Positions 27,034-36,377 of a stretch of 64,000 nucleotides of DNA are shown here, in pieces. The notes beneath the pieces were generated by a model that was not told the origin of the DNA, did no database searches, and saw only the letters and a program-made list of their open reading frames with translations. The stretch spans positions 186,001 through 250,000 of the forward strand of contig CAVXVR010000008.1 in NCBI GenBank assembly GCA_963765285.1. The letters are read 5' to 3'. This DNA is from CAVWZH01 sp963765285 (GTDB lineage Bacteria > Acidobacteriota > Terriglobia > Terriglobales > Acidobacteriaceae). Position numbers and translations under genes: made by a program. Position 1 is the first letter of the stretch. Every line of letters starts with the position of its first letter.

Positions 27034-28074
27034 GTGTCGTGCCACGAAAATATGCTCAAGTGCCACATCATCGATTTTGAAACTGCCGACTGGCAGAAGC
27101 TGGACGGGTTCGCCGACCGCACTGTTTTTCAAACCCGTGAATGGGTGCGGTTCGTCAGCGAATGCCAGAAGGCCAAGCCGCTGCTGGCCGAGCTGCGCGA
27201 CGGCAGGGATCTCGTGGGTTACTTCACCGGGTTGACGTTCACAAAATTCGGCGTGCGAGTGCTGGGAAGTTCGTTCCCGGGCTGGACCACCCCATACATG
27301 GGTTTCAATCTGGTGCCCGGCGTTTCACGTTCGGCAGCCCTGGCCGCCGTCGAAGAGATAGCCTGGGGAACTCTCAAGTGCCTGCACATGGAGGTCTCCG
27401 ATCCCGGCTTCGTCGTCGAAGATGGACAGGCATTGGGATTCACCTGCGACTCTTACACTTCCTACCGTACCGACCTGAGAAAATCCGAAGAAGAAATTTT
27501 CAACGGCATGGAGAGCGCCTGCCGGCGCTGCGTCCGCAAAGCCGAAAAAAGCGGCGTTACCATCGAAGAGGCAAACGACCTGGGCTTCGCAGACGAATAC
27601 TACGAACAACTCAAAGACGTATTCGCCAAGCAAGGATTAGTGCCCACCTACGGAGTCGCTCGCGTGCGCGCGCTGGTGAAACACATGGCCCCCACGGGAC
27701 GGGTTTTGCTGGTACGTGCTCGCGACGAGCAAAACAAATGCATCGCCACTGGGATTTTTCCGGGCTTTAACAAGATCGCCGAGTTTTGGGGAAATGCCAG
27801 TTTCCGTTCCAGCCAGTTGCTGCGTCCCAACGAATACATTCAGTGGTACGTGATGCGCTATTGGAAGGCCCGTGGGGTTGAGGTTTACGACTGGGGCGGC
27901 GGCGGCACCTACAAGGAAAAATACGGCTGCGTTCCGCATAGTGTGCCGTGGTTCACCAAGTCGCGCTATCAGGTGGTTTCGAAATTACGGGACGAAGCAA
28001 AAAGAATGTTCGATCGGAAACAGCGTTTTCTGGGCTGGCTGCAGAAATCGCGCCATGAATCCCCGCCGGAATAG
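27034..28074 (+). CDS. FemAB-like/GNAT-fold acyltransferase (BioF2-like)
   Basis: The 346-residue soluble protein has two GNAT-like halves, as in FemAB and the PEP-CTERM-locus FemAB-related proteins. The first half has TVFQTREWVRFVSE. The second has NGMESACRRCVRKAEKSGV and VYDWGGGGTYKEKYG, the standard FemAB/BioF2 closing motif. It starts at GTG 27034, or at ATG 27052 if the first six residues are not used. Relatives in EPS loci are thought to acylate a sugar amine of the polymer, perhaps with an amino acid or acetyl group. It follows the sulfotransferase gene by 3 bases once that gene's frameshift is repaired. Confidence 0.82.
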   Translation: MSCHENMLKCHIIDFETADWQKLDGFADRTVFQTREWVRFVSECQKAKPLLAELRDGRDLVGYFTGLTFTKFGVRVLGSSFPGWTTPYMGFNLVPGVSRSAALAAVEEIAWGTLKCLHMEVSDPGFVVEDGQALGFTCDSYTSYRTDLRKSEEEIFNGMESACRRCVRKAEKSGVTIEEANDLGFADEYYEQLKDVFAKQGLVPTYGVARVRALVKHMAPTGRVLLVRARDEQNKCIATGIFPGFNKIAEFWGNASFRSSQLLRPNEYIQWYVMRYWKARGVEVYDWGGGGTYKEKYGCVPHSVPWFTKSRYQVVSKLRDEAKRMFDRKQRFLGWLQKSRHESPPE

Positions 28075-28079
28075 ATTTC

Positions 28080-29117
28080 TTAGTCGGAGAGTTCCAGGGC
28101 GGAGAGGTTGCCCAGTCGTCCCGCGGGCGTCTGCGTTTTCAGCCACAGTTTCATGTCCAGGAAGGCCGGATAGGCAAGGCGCATAGTCTTTTGACGCAGA
28201 TTCGGTTCTCTCTGCTGCGGCCCTACCGTCAACTGATAGCCGTGACTCTCAAGGGTGTCGCCGACTAACGCCTCTAAGGAAGCTACTTCTTCCTGAGACA
28301 AGCGTTCCTTCCAGCGTCCGACCGGATTCACGGCGGTTTCGGACGACTCTTCGCGGAAGGAAGAATTCGATTCGCTCAATCGGCCCAATCCCGCGTCTTG
28401 GATCTTCTCCACGTCAAAATCGTGATGCAAGAATTGACCAAGAGCTTCGAGGGTGGGGCGGGGATCGGTCACCAGTTCCTCATAGCTGACTTCCATATAA
28501 TCCTGGGGAAACATCCGGCCCCATTGCCGTCCCCGCTCGACCATCCACTGCCAGTAGAGCGCAGTAGCCTGCAGGCTGCCGGCTTTTCGTGCCCACGGGA
28601 TCGGGCGAAAGCCTCCCATTTTCCGCAGCGAAAGCGCAACATCGCGTCCGTCCCGGACGATATGAAGGAAAAGCGCTCCCGGAAGGTCAGCCTTGATTCT
28701 TGACATGTAAAGCACATTGTCAGGATCGTAGACAGCCCAGCGAGGGACGCCTTGATCCGTCGCGATCTTGTCCATGACAGTGCGCATGAAATCGCCGCCA
28801 CTGCGGCAGTTCGCGAACAAATCGGAACTCAACATCTTGGCATCCAGGCCCGATCTACGAAATCCCTTGCTGTGCATCCAGGCCTGAACGATTTTCGCGC
28901 GATTGCCCGGGTCGTCGATCCTGCCAAATTTCGGAATCAACATCTTGTAGATGGGAAGGTATCCCCGGTAAAGCGCAAATCCACCTGCCGAGAGGAGCGT
29001 GTCGTAAAGCAAGTTGGTTCCGGAACGATGGCATCCCACGACGAAAACCGGAGCCCGCCGCCGCTCTGTGGCCGGAATCTCGATGCCAATTCCGCTGCTG
29101 GTCGATGTGGTGTGCAC
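28080..29117 (-). CDS. Sulfotransferase (PAPS-dependent, long type)
   Basis: A 345-residue protein, full length and intact. The 5'-phosphosulfate loop VFVVGCHRSGTNLL is at residues 24-37 and the 3'-phosphate motif HIVRDGRDVALSL at about 152-164. The layout matches the product of 26052, including the ATALYWQWMVERGRQ helix and the VGRWKERLS segment, so the two are paralogues. No membrane helix or signal peptide is visible, so it acts on cytosolic lipid-linked or nucleotide-sugar substrates. It is the last gene of the long minus-strand run and is convergent with the FemAB-like gene across 5 bases. Confidence 0.87.
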   Translation of the reverse strand: MHTTSTSSGIGIEIPATERRRAPVFVVGCHRSGTNLLYDTLLSAGGFALYRGYLPIYKMLIPKFGRIDDPGNRAKIVQAWMHSKGFRRSGLDAKMLSSDLFANCRSGGDFMRTVMDKIATDQGVPRWAVYDPDNVLYMSRIKADLPGALFLHIVRDGRDVALSLRKMGGFRPIPWARKAGSLQATALYWQWMVERGRQWGRMFPQDYMEVSYEELVTDPRPTLEALGQFLHHDFDVEKIQDAGLGRLSESNSSFREESSETAVNPVGRWKERLSQEEVASLEALVGDTLESHGYQLTVGPQQREPNLRQKTMRLAYPAFLDMKLWLKTQTPAGRLGNLSALELSD

Positions 29118-29186
29118 GGCCCGTTGCCTGACAGTTCAGTCTAGCATCATGGGTTGCGGGTGCATTGATCCTGTTGGTCAGGGACT

Positions 29187-31010
29187 TTAGCGGACTCCGG
29201 CAGTGGCCTTTTCAATGGCATCCACGTCCGCACCGAGTGGTTTGCCGTCGGTGCCGGTGAGACCGGGAGAGGCTTGTTTGCAGGCGGGGGTTTCGCCCTT
29301 TTGGCGGCACAAACGATAGTCGCCACCGTGCCCCTCGCGGAAATCGCGAATTCCGGCTGCGCTGGCGTCCTTTACCACGATATTTCCCGCCGGCCAGCCG
29401 CCGGATCCCCCGATAATCAGATTGTGCGTGAAGACCATGTCGGCAAAACAGTTCTTGAGCACGGCATTGACGTCGTCACGCCCGAGCGCACAGTTCGTCT
29501 GGCCGCCTCCCCCTCCCAACATTTGCCGTTCGCCGGCGGTAAAGACGCTGTTTGTGATCGAGAAATCCTGCAGCTTGGGTTTATCGCTCGCATTGACCAC
29601 CGAAATCAGCGCCTTTTGCGGAAACGCCGTGACATGGTCAACGTGAACGCTCTTAAGAGGCGGGGCGTTCGAGACAATTCCGAGGAAATTCCCAAACCCC
29701 TTGTAGGCCTGGGGATCGATATCGTCCACCAACAAGTCGTGGACACTGAAACGCTCGCCGCCGGAGGAAGGCACCTTTATTTGCTTGGGTAACGCCGTGG
29801 CCATCAGGATGGCTCCGGCTACGTGGCTCACCTTGTTGTAGCGAATGGTGATATCTGTCACGCGGCACGAAGGACAGTGTCCGCCCTGATTGCCCGGCGT
29901 CAAGAGAATGGAAAACCCCGACTGCGTGAATCCCCCCCAGGTATTCTCGAGCACATTGCCTTCGAAGAGCACCCGTTGCGCATTCTTCAACTCGAAGTGA
30001 TTCTTCACAATGTAAGGCTTGCCGGTGTAGGTCGCAAGGAACCCAGGTTCCCCCGGCTTCCAGACAATGGGCTTAAACAGATAGTTACGGCGGATCTCAA
30101 TGTCAGTGGGAGTGGTAGTGCCGGGAGCGCCGCCGAACATGATCGACTCGCCCGCCGCCTCCAGAAAGTTGTCGACGATTTTCCAGACACTGCCGGTCGC
30201 GTCGCCACCGCCGCCATTAATGTCCTGCGAATCGACACAGGCTCCCTGACCGGCAATGCAACCCAAGTCACTGAAGTAGGAGTCCACTACGGCCGCGGAG
30301 CTGAGGCCGGTAAGGTGCACTCCTGCCTTGGTCTCATCTCCGGCTGTGCCATGGATCCAAACGCGATCGAAGACTATGTGGTGCCCAGTTCCCTCGGGCT
30401 CCCTAAGTTGCACCAGGTTGCGCAGGCGCACTTCCTGCGGCAAGTCACGGGTGATCTCGAGGCCAATGAAGCGGTAATGGTTCGCTCCGTTCAGGAATTG
30501 GATCGGTCCCCAGCCCTTTTTGATATCCAGGGCAATTTTCGCCATGACGTTGCGCACGGCCGGGCAGTGGAAGTCAGGACGACCCGGAAGAGAAGCGACG
30601 CCGGCGTAACAGGGATTGACGCGTGCACCCTCAGGCGGAAGGCTGTCATCGGAGGCGCTGGTGCGAAGAATGATCCAGTGCTGGTCATCGCAGGGTTTGG
30701 CGGGAAAACTGAACAGCCCGCCGAAGCTTGCTCCAGCTTCCAACTTCAGAGTATCGCCGCACTGGGCGCCGTTGATTGCCTCCTGAAGGTCCTCGCCGGC
30801 CTTCACCAGCCGAACCCGGCCAGGAGCGGGCGTATCCACCAGAGCCGTTTGCATGTAAACGCGGGGAAGTTCGGCAGGGCCGTCAAAACGCCCGGTGGCG
30901 GGGGATCCACTTGCCTGGTCAGGCACACGCGCCAGAACGGGAGGCATTAAAAGCAGGAGGGCCAACGCAAGGCCGAAGACCAAGAGTCGAGAACCCACCC
31001 CAGGTCTCAT
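29187..31010 (-). CDS. Exported right-handed beta-helix protein (paralogue of 31250-33727 product)
   Basis: I chose the ATG at 31010 (607 residues) because AAAGGA lies about 10 bases upstream; an ATG at 31037 also has a possible site. The start RLLVFGLALALLLLMPPVLA is a signal peptide. The mature part has repeats that look like a parallel beta-helix: HHIVFDRVWIHG, VDSYFSDLGC, WKIVDNFLEAAG, IEIRRNYLFKP and VLFEGNVLENTWGG. A conserved module opening FDGPAELPRVY and containing CDDQHWIILRT is shared with the next gene upstream. The fold is used by lyases and C5-epimerases, so a role in EPS tailoring is possible, but no catalytic residues can be assigned. Confidence 0.65.
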   Translation of the reverse strand: MRPGVGSRLLVFGLALALLLLMPPVLARVPDQASGSPATGRFDGPAELPRVYMQTALVDTPAPGRVRLVKAGEDLQEAINGAQCGDTLKLEAGASFGGLFSFPAKPCDDQHWIILRTSASDDSLPPEGARVNPCYAGVASLPGRPDFHCPAVRNVMAKIALDIKKGWGPIQFLNGANHYRFIGLEITRDLPQEVRLRNLVQLREPEGTGHHIVFDRVWIHGTAGDETKAGVHLTGLSSAAVVDSYFSDLGCIAGQGACVDSQDINGGGGDATGSVWKIVDNFLEAAGESIMFGGAPGTTTPTDIEIRRNYLFKPIVWKPGEPGFLATYTGKPYIVKNHFELKNAQRVLFEGNVLENTWGGFTQSGFSILLTPGNQGGHCPSCRVTDITIRYNKVSHVAGAILMATALPKQIKVPSSGGERFSVHDLLVDDIDPQAYKGFGNFLGIVSNAPPLKSVHVDHVTAFPQKALISVVNASDKPKLQDFSITNSVFTAGERQMLGGGGGQTNCALGRDDVNAVLKNCFADMVFTHNLIIGGSGGWPAGNIVVKDASAAGIRDFREGHGGDYRLCRQKGETPACKQASPGLTGTDGKPLGADVDAIEKATAGVR

Positions 31011-31249
31011 TTGAATACAGTCCTTTGTCGCACACATTTTCCTGTCGCGCAGTGCAGATTTTCTCGATCATAACACGGCACGATCCGGCGCTGGCCCGGC
31101 CTCCCGATTGAGAATTTGGGCGGCTCAGGGCTTGTCAAATGCTGCTGCCATTGGAGACTGATCTTCAGAACAGAGCGTGCGGGGCCAAACCCGTTCCACA
31201 GAAAGCTAGCGGCGACCTGAAGCCTTCGCGGAAAGGCTCAGCCACAACC

Positions 31250-33727
31250 TCAATCGGCGCCGGCGATCGCGGCCTGGATTGCGTCGATATCCGCCCCGAG
31301 GTCCTTGCCGTCGCTGCCGGCGTTCTTATAAGGGCTCGAGGGCGACAGATGATAGTCCCCGCCGCTGAGGTTTACGAATTGGGTATCGTTGAATCGGGAA
31401 GGGAAGAAGTTGTTGGCCGGCCACGGAGAAGCCATAAATTTCGCGGGGACGCCCACTACGACATTGGAGCTGAATACGTAACTGGAGAAACAGGCGGAGA
31501 GACTCTGCAGGATTTGCACCGGACGGGCGTCACAGTTTGTCGTACCGCCACCCGCACCAATGATCGGGGCCTGCCCTGCTCCCACAATATTGTTGGTGAA
31601 AACGAAGCCCGACATTTGGGGCTTTCCCTCTGCGTCTCGCAGACTGAGGAAGTGCGAAGAGGGATCGGGAAATCCAGTGATGTGGTTGATGGTCACGCTA
31701 TTGAGTACATTTTGATCCCAGCCATTGAGCATGGCGATGAGTCCGCCGTACCCGTTGTAGTGTTTCGCGTCAATGTCTGCGAGAGTCACATCATGGATGC
31801 TGATGCGTTCCCCGGCCAAAGCCGGAACACCGTAACCGTCCCCCGAAAGCGCGGTGGCGATGTCGATGCCGCCGCCGGCATGGCTGACCGTGCTATACCG
31901 GATGGTCACGTCGGTGACCTGACACACGGGACAAAGGTTGACCGTGTCCGTCCTCTCCTTCGTAGCTGTCTTTCCCTTTGGGGTTAGCATGATCGAATAC
32001 CCGGCTTGGGTGAATCCGCCCCAGGAATTTTCCAGAATGTTGCCCTCCAGGAGCACGCGGGTGGCGTTTTTGAGCTCGAAATTATTTTTCACCACGAAGG
32101 GATGTCCTGAAGCCCCTCCCACAAAGCCTGGCGCGCCTGGCATCCAGATCAACGGCCGGAAGAAATGGTTGTGGCGGATTTCAATGTCAGCCGGAGTGGT
32201 GGTGGACCTTCCGCCGCCGAACATGACGCACTCTCCCGCGGCTTCCAGAAAGTTGTTCACAATCTTGTACGGACCTGCAGGGTAATCGCCGCTGCCGCCC
32301 GCGATGGACTGGGAATCGGTACAAGCGCCGGTCACAGCGGTGCAATGAAAATCACTGAAATACGAATCCACCATGGCAGCGTTCGTAACCCGGTTCAAAT
32401 AGACCCCACGAGCGGTATCGTCCTGGAGACTGCCGTGCAACCAAACCCGGTCAACCACGATGTTGCTTGCCGTGGCTGGAATTGTGTCGGCAATTACCAA
32501 AGCGCCGACGAAACCCGAGCCGGTGGCGCGGGTGAGTTCAATTCCAAGTAGCCGATAGTGGTTGGCGCCGGCGGAGAGCACGATGGGGCCGCTGCCCGCT
32601 TTGCCCGAATAGATGAGCCGCGGGATTACTCTTACCGGAGTCGGACAAGGGAAGGCCGGACGGCCGGGTAGCGACGCCACGCCCGCGTAACAAGGCGTCA
32701 GCCGCGTCCCTTCCGGCGGCAAGCTGCTGTCGGGTGCGTCGGTACGTACGATGATCCAGTGCTGATCGTCGCATTTCTTGCCTGGCAGACGGAACAATCC
32801 CGAGAAGGTTGCGTCGGCTTGCAGTTCGATGGTGTCGCCACAATTGGCGGCATTGAGAGCGGCTTGCAAATCACCCCCAGCCGCTACGTGGATGGAGTTG
32901 CCGGGCGCTGGTGTATCCGTCAACGCGGTCTGGAGATACACCCGGGGCAGTTCGGCCGGCCCATCAAAGTTGCTGCCTGAACTATTGGAGGAATCGACAG
33001 AGAGGGCAAGGCTCGCACTGCTCACGGCGGCGACCGAATCGGTCACTTGCGCGGTGAAGGCAAACGCTCCAGACAGAGTGGTTATCCCGGAAATCTCTCC
33101 CGTAGCCGGGTTGAGCTGCAAACCGCTCGGCAGCGACCCGGAGGTGATGTTCCACGAATAGGGCAGCGTTCCGCCCGTCGCCGTCAGAGAGACACTGTAA
33201 GGGACCGAACTAGTAGCCGGCGGAAGGGAAGCAGCGGCAATCGCCAGGGCCGAGCCCTGCGTTGGAGAAGGAGAAATTGTGATGAACGCCTCCGCCCGGA
33301 CCCAGGGATCGACTACGCTGGCCGCCATAACTCGCACTACCTGCGGGCTGCTGACTCGCGGGGCAAGAAACAGTCCGGCTGGCGATATGCTCCCCCAATT
33401 GGCTGACCATCGCACGGCGGGGTTCGCGGATTGCCGAACAGTGGCGGCGAATTGCAACGTGCCGCCCGAACTCAGCGTCGCCACCGTTGGCGTGACTTCA
33501 AGCCGCACTTGGGTGGGAGAATTCGGCGGATCGATGGGCACCATGCGAAGCCCGGTTCCCGGCGATGCGTTAGCCGCCCGCCCCGCTGATGTGGCCCCGG
33601 CTTGCAGCGACTGGTTGCAGCCGGTCGTGACCAGAGACAAAGCCGAAATCAAAATGACAGAGAAGCTGAAAAACAGGCAGGCTGGGTGCGCGCCTTTGGA
33701 CCGCGCGGCAGCGCGAAGCTGAAACAT
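31250..33727 (-). CDS. Exported lipoprotein with Ig-like domains and right-handed beta-helix
   Basis: A protein of 825 residues. The N-terminus (FFSFSVILISALSLVTTGC) is a signal sequence ending in a lipobox-like TTGC, so it may be lipid anchored. A bacterial Ig-like domain (VTPTVATLSSGGTLQFAATV) is followed by a putative-Ig He_PIG domain (LPYSWNITSGSLPSGLQLNP). A beta-helix module of about 570 residues, paralogous to the product at 29187, completes it (FDGPAELPRVY, CDDQHWIIVRT, CYAGVASLPGRP). A GAGG ribosome-binding site lies 7 bases before the ATG. It is a cell-surface protein; binding, cleavage or epimerisation of the polymer are all possible. Confidence 0.68.
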   Translation of the reverse strand: MFQLRAAARSKGAHPACLFFSFSVILISALSLVTTGCNQSLQAGATSAGRAANASPGTGLRMVPIDPPNSPTQVRLEVTPTVATLSSGGTLQFAATVRQSANPAVRWSANWGSISPAGLFLAPRVSSPQVVRVMAASVVDPWVRAEAFITISPSPTQGSALAIAAASLPPATSSVPYSVSLTATGGTLPYSWNITSGSLPSGLQLNPATGEISGITTLSGAFAFTAQVTDSVAAVSSASLALSVDSSNSSGSNFDGPAELPRVYLQTALTDTPAPGNSIHVAAGGDLQAALNAANCGDTIELQADATFSGLFRLPGKKCDDQHWIIVRTDAPDSSLPPEGTRLTPCYAGVASLPGRPAFPCPTPVRVIPRLIYSGKAGSGPIVLSAGANHYRLLGIELTRATGSGFVGALVIADTIPATASNIVVDRVWLHGSLQDDTARGVYLNRVTNAAMVDSYFSDFHCTAVTGACTDSQSIAGGSGDYPAGPYKIVNNFLEAAGECVMFGGGRSTTTPADIEIRHNHFFRPLIWMPGAPGFVGGASGHPFVVKNNFELKNATRVLLEGNILENSWGGFTQAGYSIMLTPKGKTATKERTDTVNLCPVCQVTDVTIRYSTVSHAGGGIDIATALSGDGYGVPALAGERISIHDVTLADIDAKHYNGYGGLIAMLNGWDQNVLNSVTINHITGFPDPSSHFLSLRDAEGKPQMSGFVFTNNIVGAGQAPIIGAGGGTTNCDARPVQILQSLSACFSSYVFSSNVVVGVPAKFMASPWPANNFFPSRFNDTQFVNLSGGDYHLSPSSPYKNAGSDGKDLGADIDAIQAAIAGAD

Positions 33728-33877
33728 GATCTACCTCGGAAGTTAGTTGGGGGACTTAACTTTCCCAGTCCTTGGCCAGACTCTATCGAGAAGGGAGTAA
33801 CCCAGGTAGGTAACTGAAGTTCGCAGATGACGGTCAGAGGGACATGGCCATGCGGCGCGGTGGGCGCGGAAAACGGT

Positions 33878-34672
33878 CTATCGTTTGTCGCCGGTTGTCA
33901 GACCCAGGACCGTCTGCCGCACGCGATCATAGAGGCGGTTTCCCAGAATTGTTTTGGTCCGGCGGCGTAACGTGTTCGCCGCCTTCAGGCGCCACAGGCC
34001 TTCTCCGCGGCACACTCTCATAAAGTCCGGCAAATCGAGGTCTCGCATCACCGCGATCCGGCCGAGGGCAAACCAATCGGTGGAAGAGGAATTTGATCGT
34101 ATTTCGCTATTGGCCAGGCTGCGATAGCCGGCGCTGCGAACCGTCAGGGCTACGTCACGGCTCCAGCGTCCGCCGGGACATGAAAAATGTTCGACCGCTT
34201 TCCCGATGATGTTTTCGAGATTCTGCCGGGCGTCGACAATTTCGCGATGCAGGCCGGTGCGGTCCAGGTCGGTGAGATAGGTGTGAGTCATGGAGTGACA
34301 ACCGATTTCAAAGCCGGCGTCACTCAGTTCCAGCAACTGCGCCGGTGTCAGATACCCTGGTGTGCCGACGAATCCTGCGGTGACGTAAAACGTGGCTCCA
34401 AAACCCAGGCGGGCCAGAATGGGAGCCGCGGTCAGCAAATCGGTCTCGCAACCATCATCGAAGGTAATGGCGACTTGCTTGGGGACCGAATATTGGAGGG
34501 CAGAACTAACACTTACTCCGCGCCAACCCGACCCTTGCAGGCTCTGCATTTGGGCTTCGAAATCCCCGGAGCGGAGAACGTATCGCACGTAGCCGGGTTC
34601 GGACTGGCACAAGGCATGGCCGGGTACATCGAGTTCGTGATACATCAGGAAGACCGTGCTGACCTTGGCCAT
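33878..34672 (-). CDS. Polysaccharide deacetylase (CE4/NodB)
   Basis: The 264-residue protein begins MAKVSTVFLMYHELD, the YHE strand typical of CE4 enzymes. The catalytic TFDDG is at 70-74, with the Asp base and metal-binding Asp. The zinc-binding HSMTH is at 126-130, and a later CPGGRWS stretch fits the RxPxG/Arg motif. No signal peptide is visible, so it may act in the cytosol or be exported by another route. It would remove N-acetyl groups from amino sugars of the EPS, leaving free amines that N-sulfation or FemAB-type acylation could use. It lies between the flippase gene and the beta-helix genes. Confidence 0.9.
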   Translation of the reverse strand: MAKVSTVFLMYHELDVPGHALCQSEPGYVRYVLRSGDFEAQMQSLQGSGWRGVSVSSALQYSVPKQVAITFDDGCETDLLTAAPILARLGFGATFYVTAGFVGTPGYLTPAQLLELSDAGFEIGCHSMTHTYLTDLDRTGLHREIVDARQNLENIIGKAVEHFSCPGGRWSRDVALTVRSAGYRSLANSEIRSNSSSTDWFALGRIAVMRDLDLPDFMRVCRGEGLWRLKAANTLRRRTKTILGNRLYDRVRQTVLGLTTGDKR

Positions 34673-34709
34673 GAAAGAACCTTAATACGCAGACTGAACG
34701 GCGCAATAG

Positions 34710-36269
34710 CTAGATGTCTTGCTGGAGATTTTCCATCGGCGCACCCACCAGGGGTAGAGCTTTCTCTTGCGCCGACAAATCTCCGACCCGGAACAGGCGA
34801 CCGGTAAGGTACGCCCAAAGCAAGCAGAGTCCATAAACCAGCCCGCCCGCGAGCAGTTGAACCGCCAGTTGCCGATAATTGTGGGCCACAAACCAGCGCC
34901 TCATCAGAAGCAGAACCGCCACCAGCGGAGCGCAAAAGAGTACCGGCAGTCCGAATGCCTGTCGCACAAAGGTGCCGAGCGGGATCCCCAAGCGCTTACA
35001 CAAGTGTTGGGGCAGGAACAATACATAAGTGCAAGTCATGGGAATAGCTGTCCCTAGGGCGTCGCCGACAATCCCATAAGGACGCACCAGCAGAATGCTG
35101 AGAATCAGATTGGCAATGCCCTCCACCAGAGCAACGATGGCCAGGGTGCCGTGCTTGCTCATGCCGAACAGGATGCGGCCCGAGGCGCCCTGTATCAGCA
35201 TGAGGGTGAAGGGAAGAATCATGATCACCAGTACGGGATAACTTTGGGCAACGTAGCGGCTGCCGACCCACACCTCGATCACGGACTTCCCCAGAATGAC
35301 CAGGATGGCGCAAATCGGCAAGATGGTAAAAGCGCAGGCGCGATTGCCGGCTACGAATATCTTCCGCAACCGATTCCGGTCGCCCACGGCATCCGACTGG
35401 CTGGACATCGGCACAAAGATCTGGGCCAGGCTGGTGACGACCTCCCGGGCATAATCCACAATGCGCGCGCCGATGTTGAAGTGCGTGATGGCCGCAGTGG
35501 AAAGAAAAGTCCCAATCACGAGTTCATCCGTTTTGAACTTGAGCTGGCCAGCCACAATGATCATGAAGGTGGTGCTGCTGTAGTTTGCAATCTGGCGGAA
35601 GGTGGCGCGGTCAATGTAACGGAACCCAAGCGGGACAGGCAGAAGGTGCCTTGCTACAGTGCCGCGCACCAGGGACCCGACCAGGGGTAGGGCAATGGTG
35701 ATCAGCGCGACGGTCAACAGGCCATATCCGCGGCGCAAGAAAGTTACGATCAAGGCGGCGCGCAGCAATGTGGAGACCACATTGGTCCAATTCAGAATGT
35801 AAAACTTTTGCAGACCCTCGAGAATTCCGCCGAACACCCCCAGCGGAAATCCCAGCGCAACGGAACTGCCAACCATCAGAAGGAGCCAGCGAGCTGTGTC
35901 GTGGAATTCCACCGGAATCCGGAACAGCTTGTCTACCTGGAAGCTGAGGACTACGGTGACAACCAAGGTGAGCAGGCCAATGCACGTGTAGCCGAACAAG
36001 CTGGTGTTGATCAATCGGGTCAGACCGTCCATGTCCTTGGTCGCGGCTGACTTCGAAACATAGCGGACAATCGAGGAACGAATGCCCAAGTCAAAAAGAC
36101 CGTAGTAGCCCGTGATCGAGAAGATGAGCACCCAGATGCCGAAGGCGGAATCGCCCAGCCGATGGAGGATGAACGGAGAAAGAAGAATCCCCACGGTTAC
36201 GTTCACGCCGAGCGCAAACCAGCTGGAACTTACATTCTTGATGATTTGAATTTTTTCCAGCCTACGCAT
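34710..36269 (-). CDS. Wzx-type polysaccharide flippase (MOP superfamily)
   Basis: A 519-residue integral membrane protein with about 12-14 hydrophobic helices. It begins KIQIIKNVSSSWFALGVN and continues with ILLSPFILHRLGDSAFGIW and GYYGLFDLGIRSSIVRYVS, the standard N-terminal motifs of Wzx/PST flippases. No soluble domain is seen. It should flip the lipid-linked repeat unit across the inner membrane for the polymerase at 7745. It lies 108 bases downstream of a sulfotransferase gene and 37 bases upstream of the CE4 gene. Confidence 0.9.
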   Translation of the reverse strand: MRRLEKIQIIKNVSSSWFALGVNVTVGILLSPFILHRLGDSAFGIWVLIFSITGYYGLFDLGIRSSIVRYVSKSAATKDMDGLTRLINTSLFGYTCIGLLTLVVTVVLSFQVDKLFRIPVEFHDTARWLLLMVGSSVALGFPLGVFGGILEGLQKFYILNWTNVVSTLLRAALIVTFLRRGYGLLTVALITIALPLVGSLVRGTVARHLLPVPLGFRYIDRATFRQIANYSSTTFMIIVAGQLKFKTDELVIGTFLSTAAITHFNIGARIVDYAREVVTSLAQIFVPMSSQSDAVGDRNRLRKIFVAGNRACAFTILPICAILVILGKSVIEVWVGSRYVAQSYPVLVIMILPFTLMLIQGASGRILFGMSKHGTLAIVALVEGIANLILSILLVRPYGIVGDALGTAIPMTCTYVLFLPQHLCKRLGIPLGTFVRQAFGLPVLFCAPLVAVLLLMRRWFVAHNYRQLAVQLLAGGLVYGLCLLWAYLTGRLFRVGDLSAQEKALPLVGAPMENLQQDI

Positions 36270-36377
36270 CGGCCACCCCCGCTTCCGGTGCCGCGTTCCG
36301 GTTCTCCGCCGAGACGCGGGAGCGAGGGGATGACTGACAAGAACGGGTCAGGAGTTGTAACGTGACATTCGCGGGCA

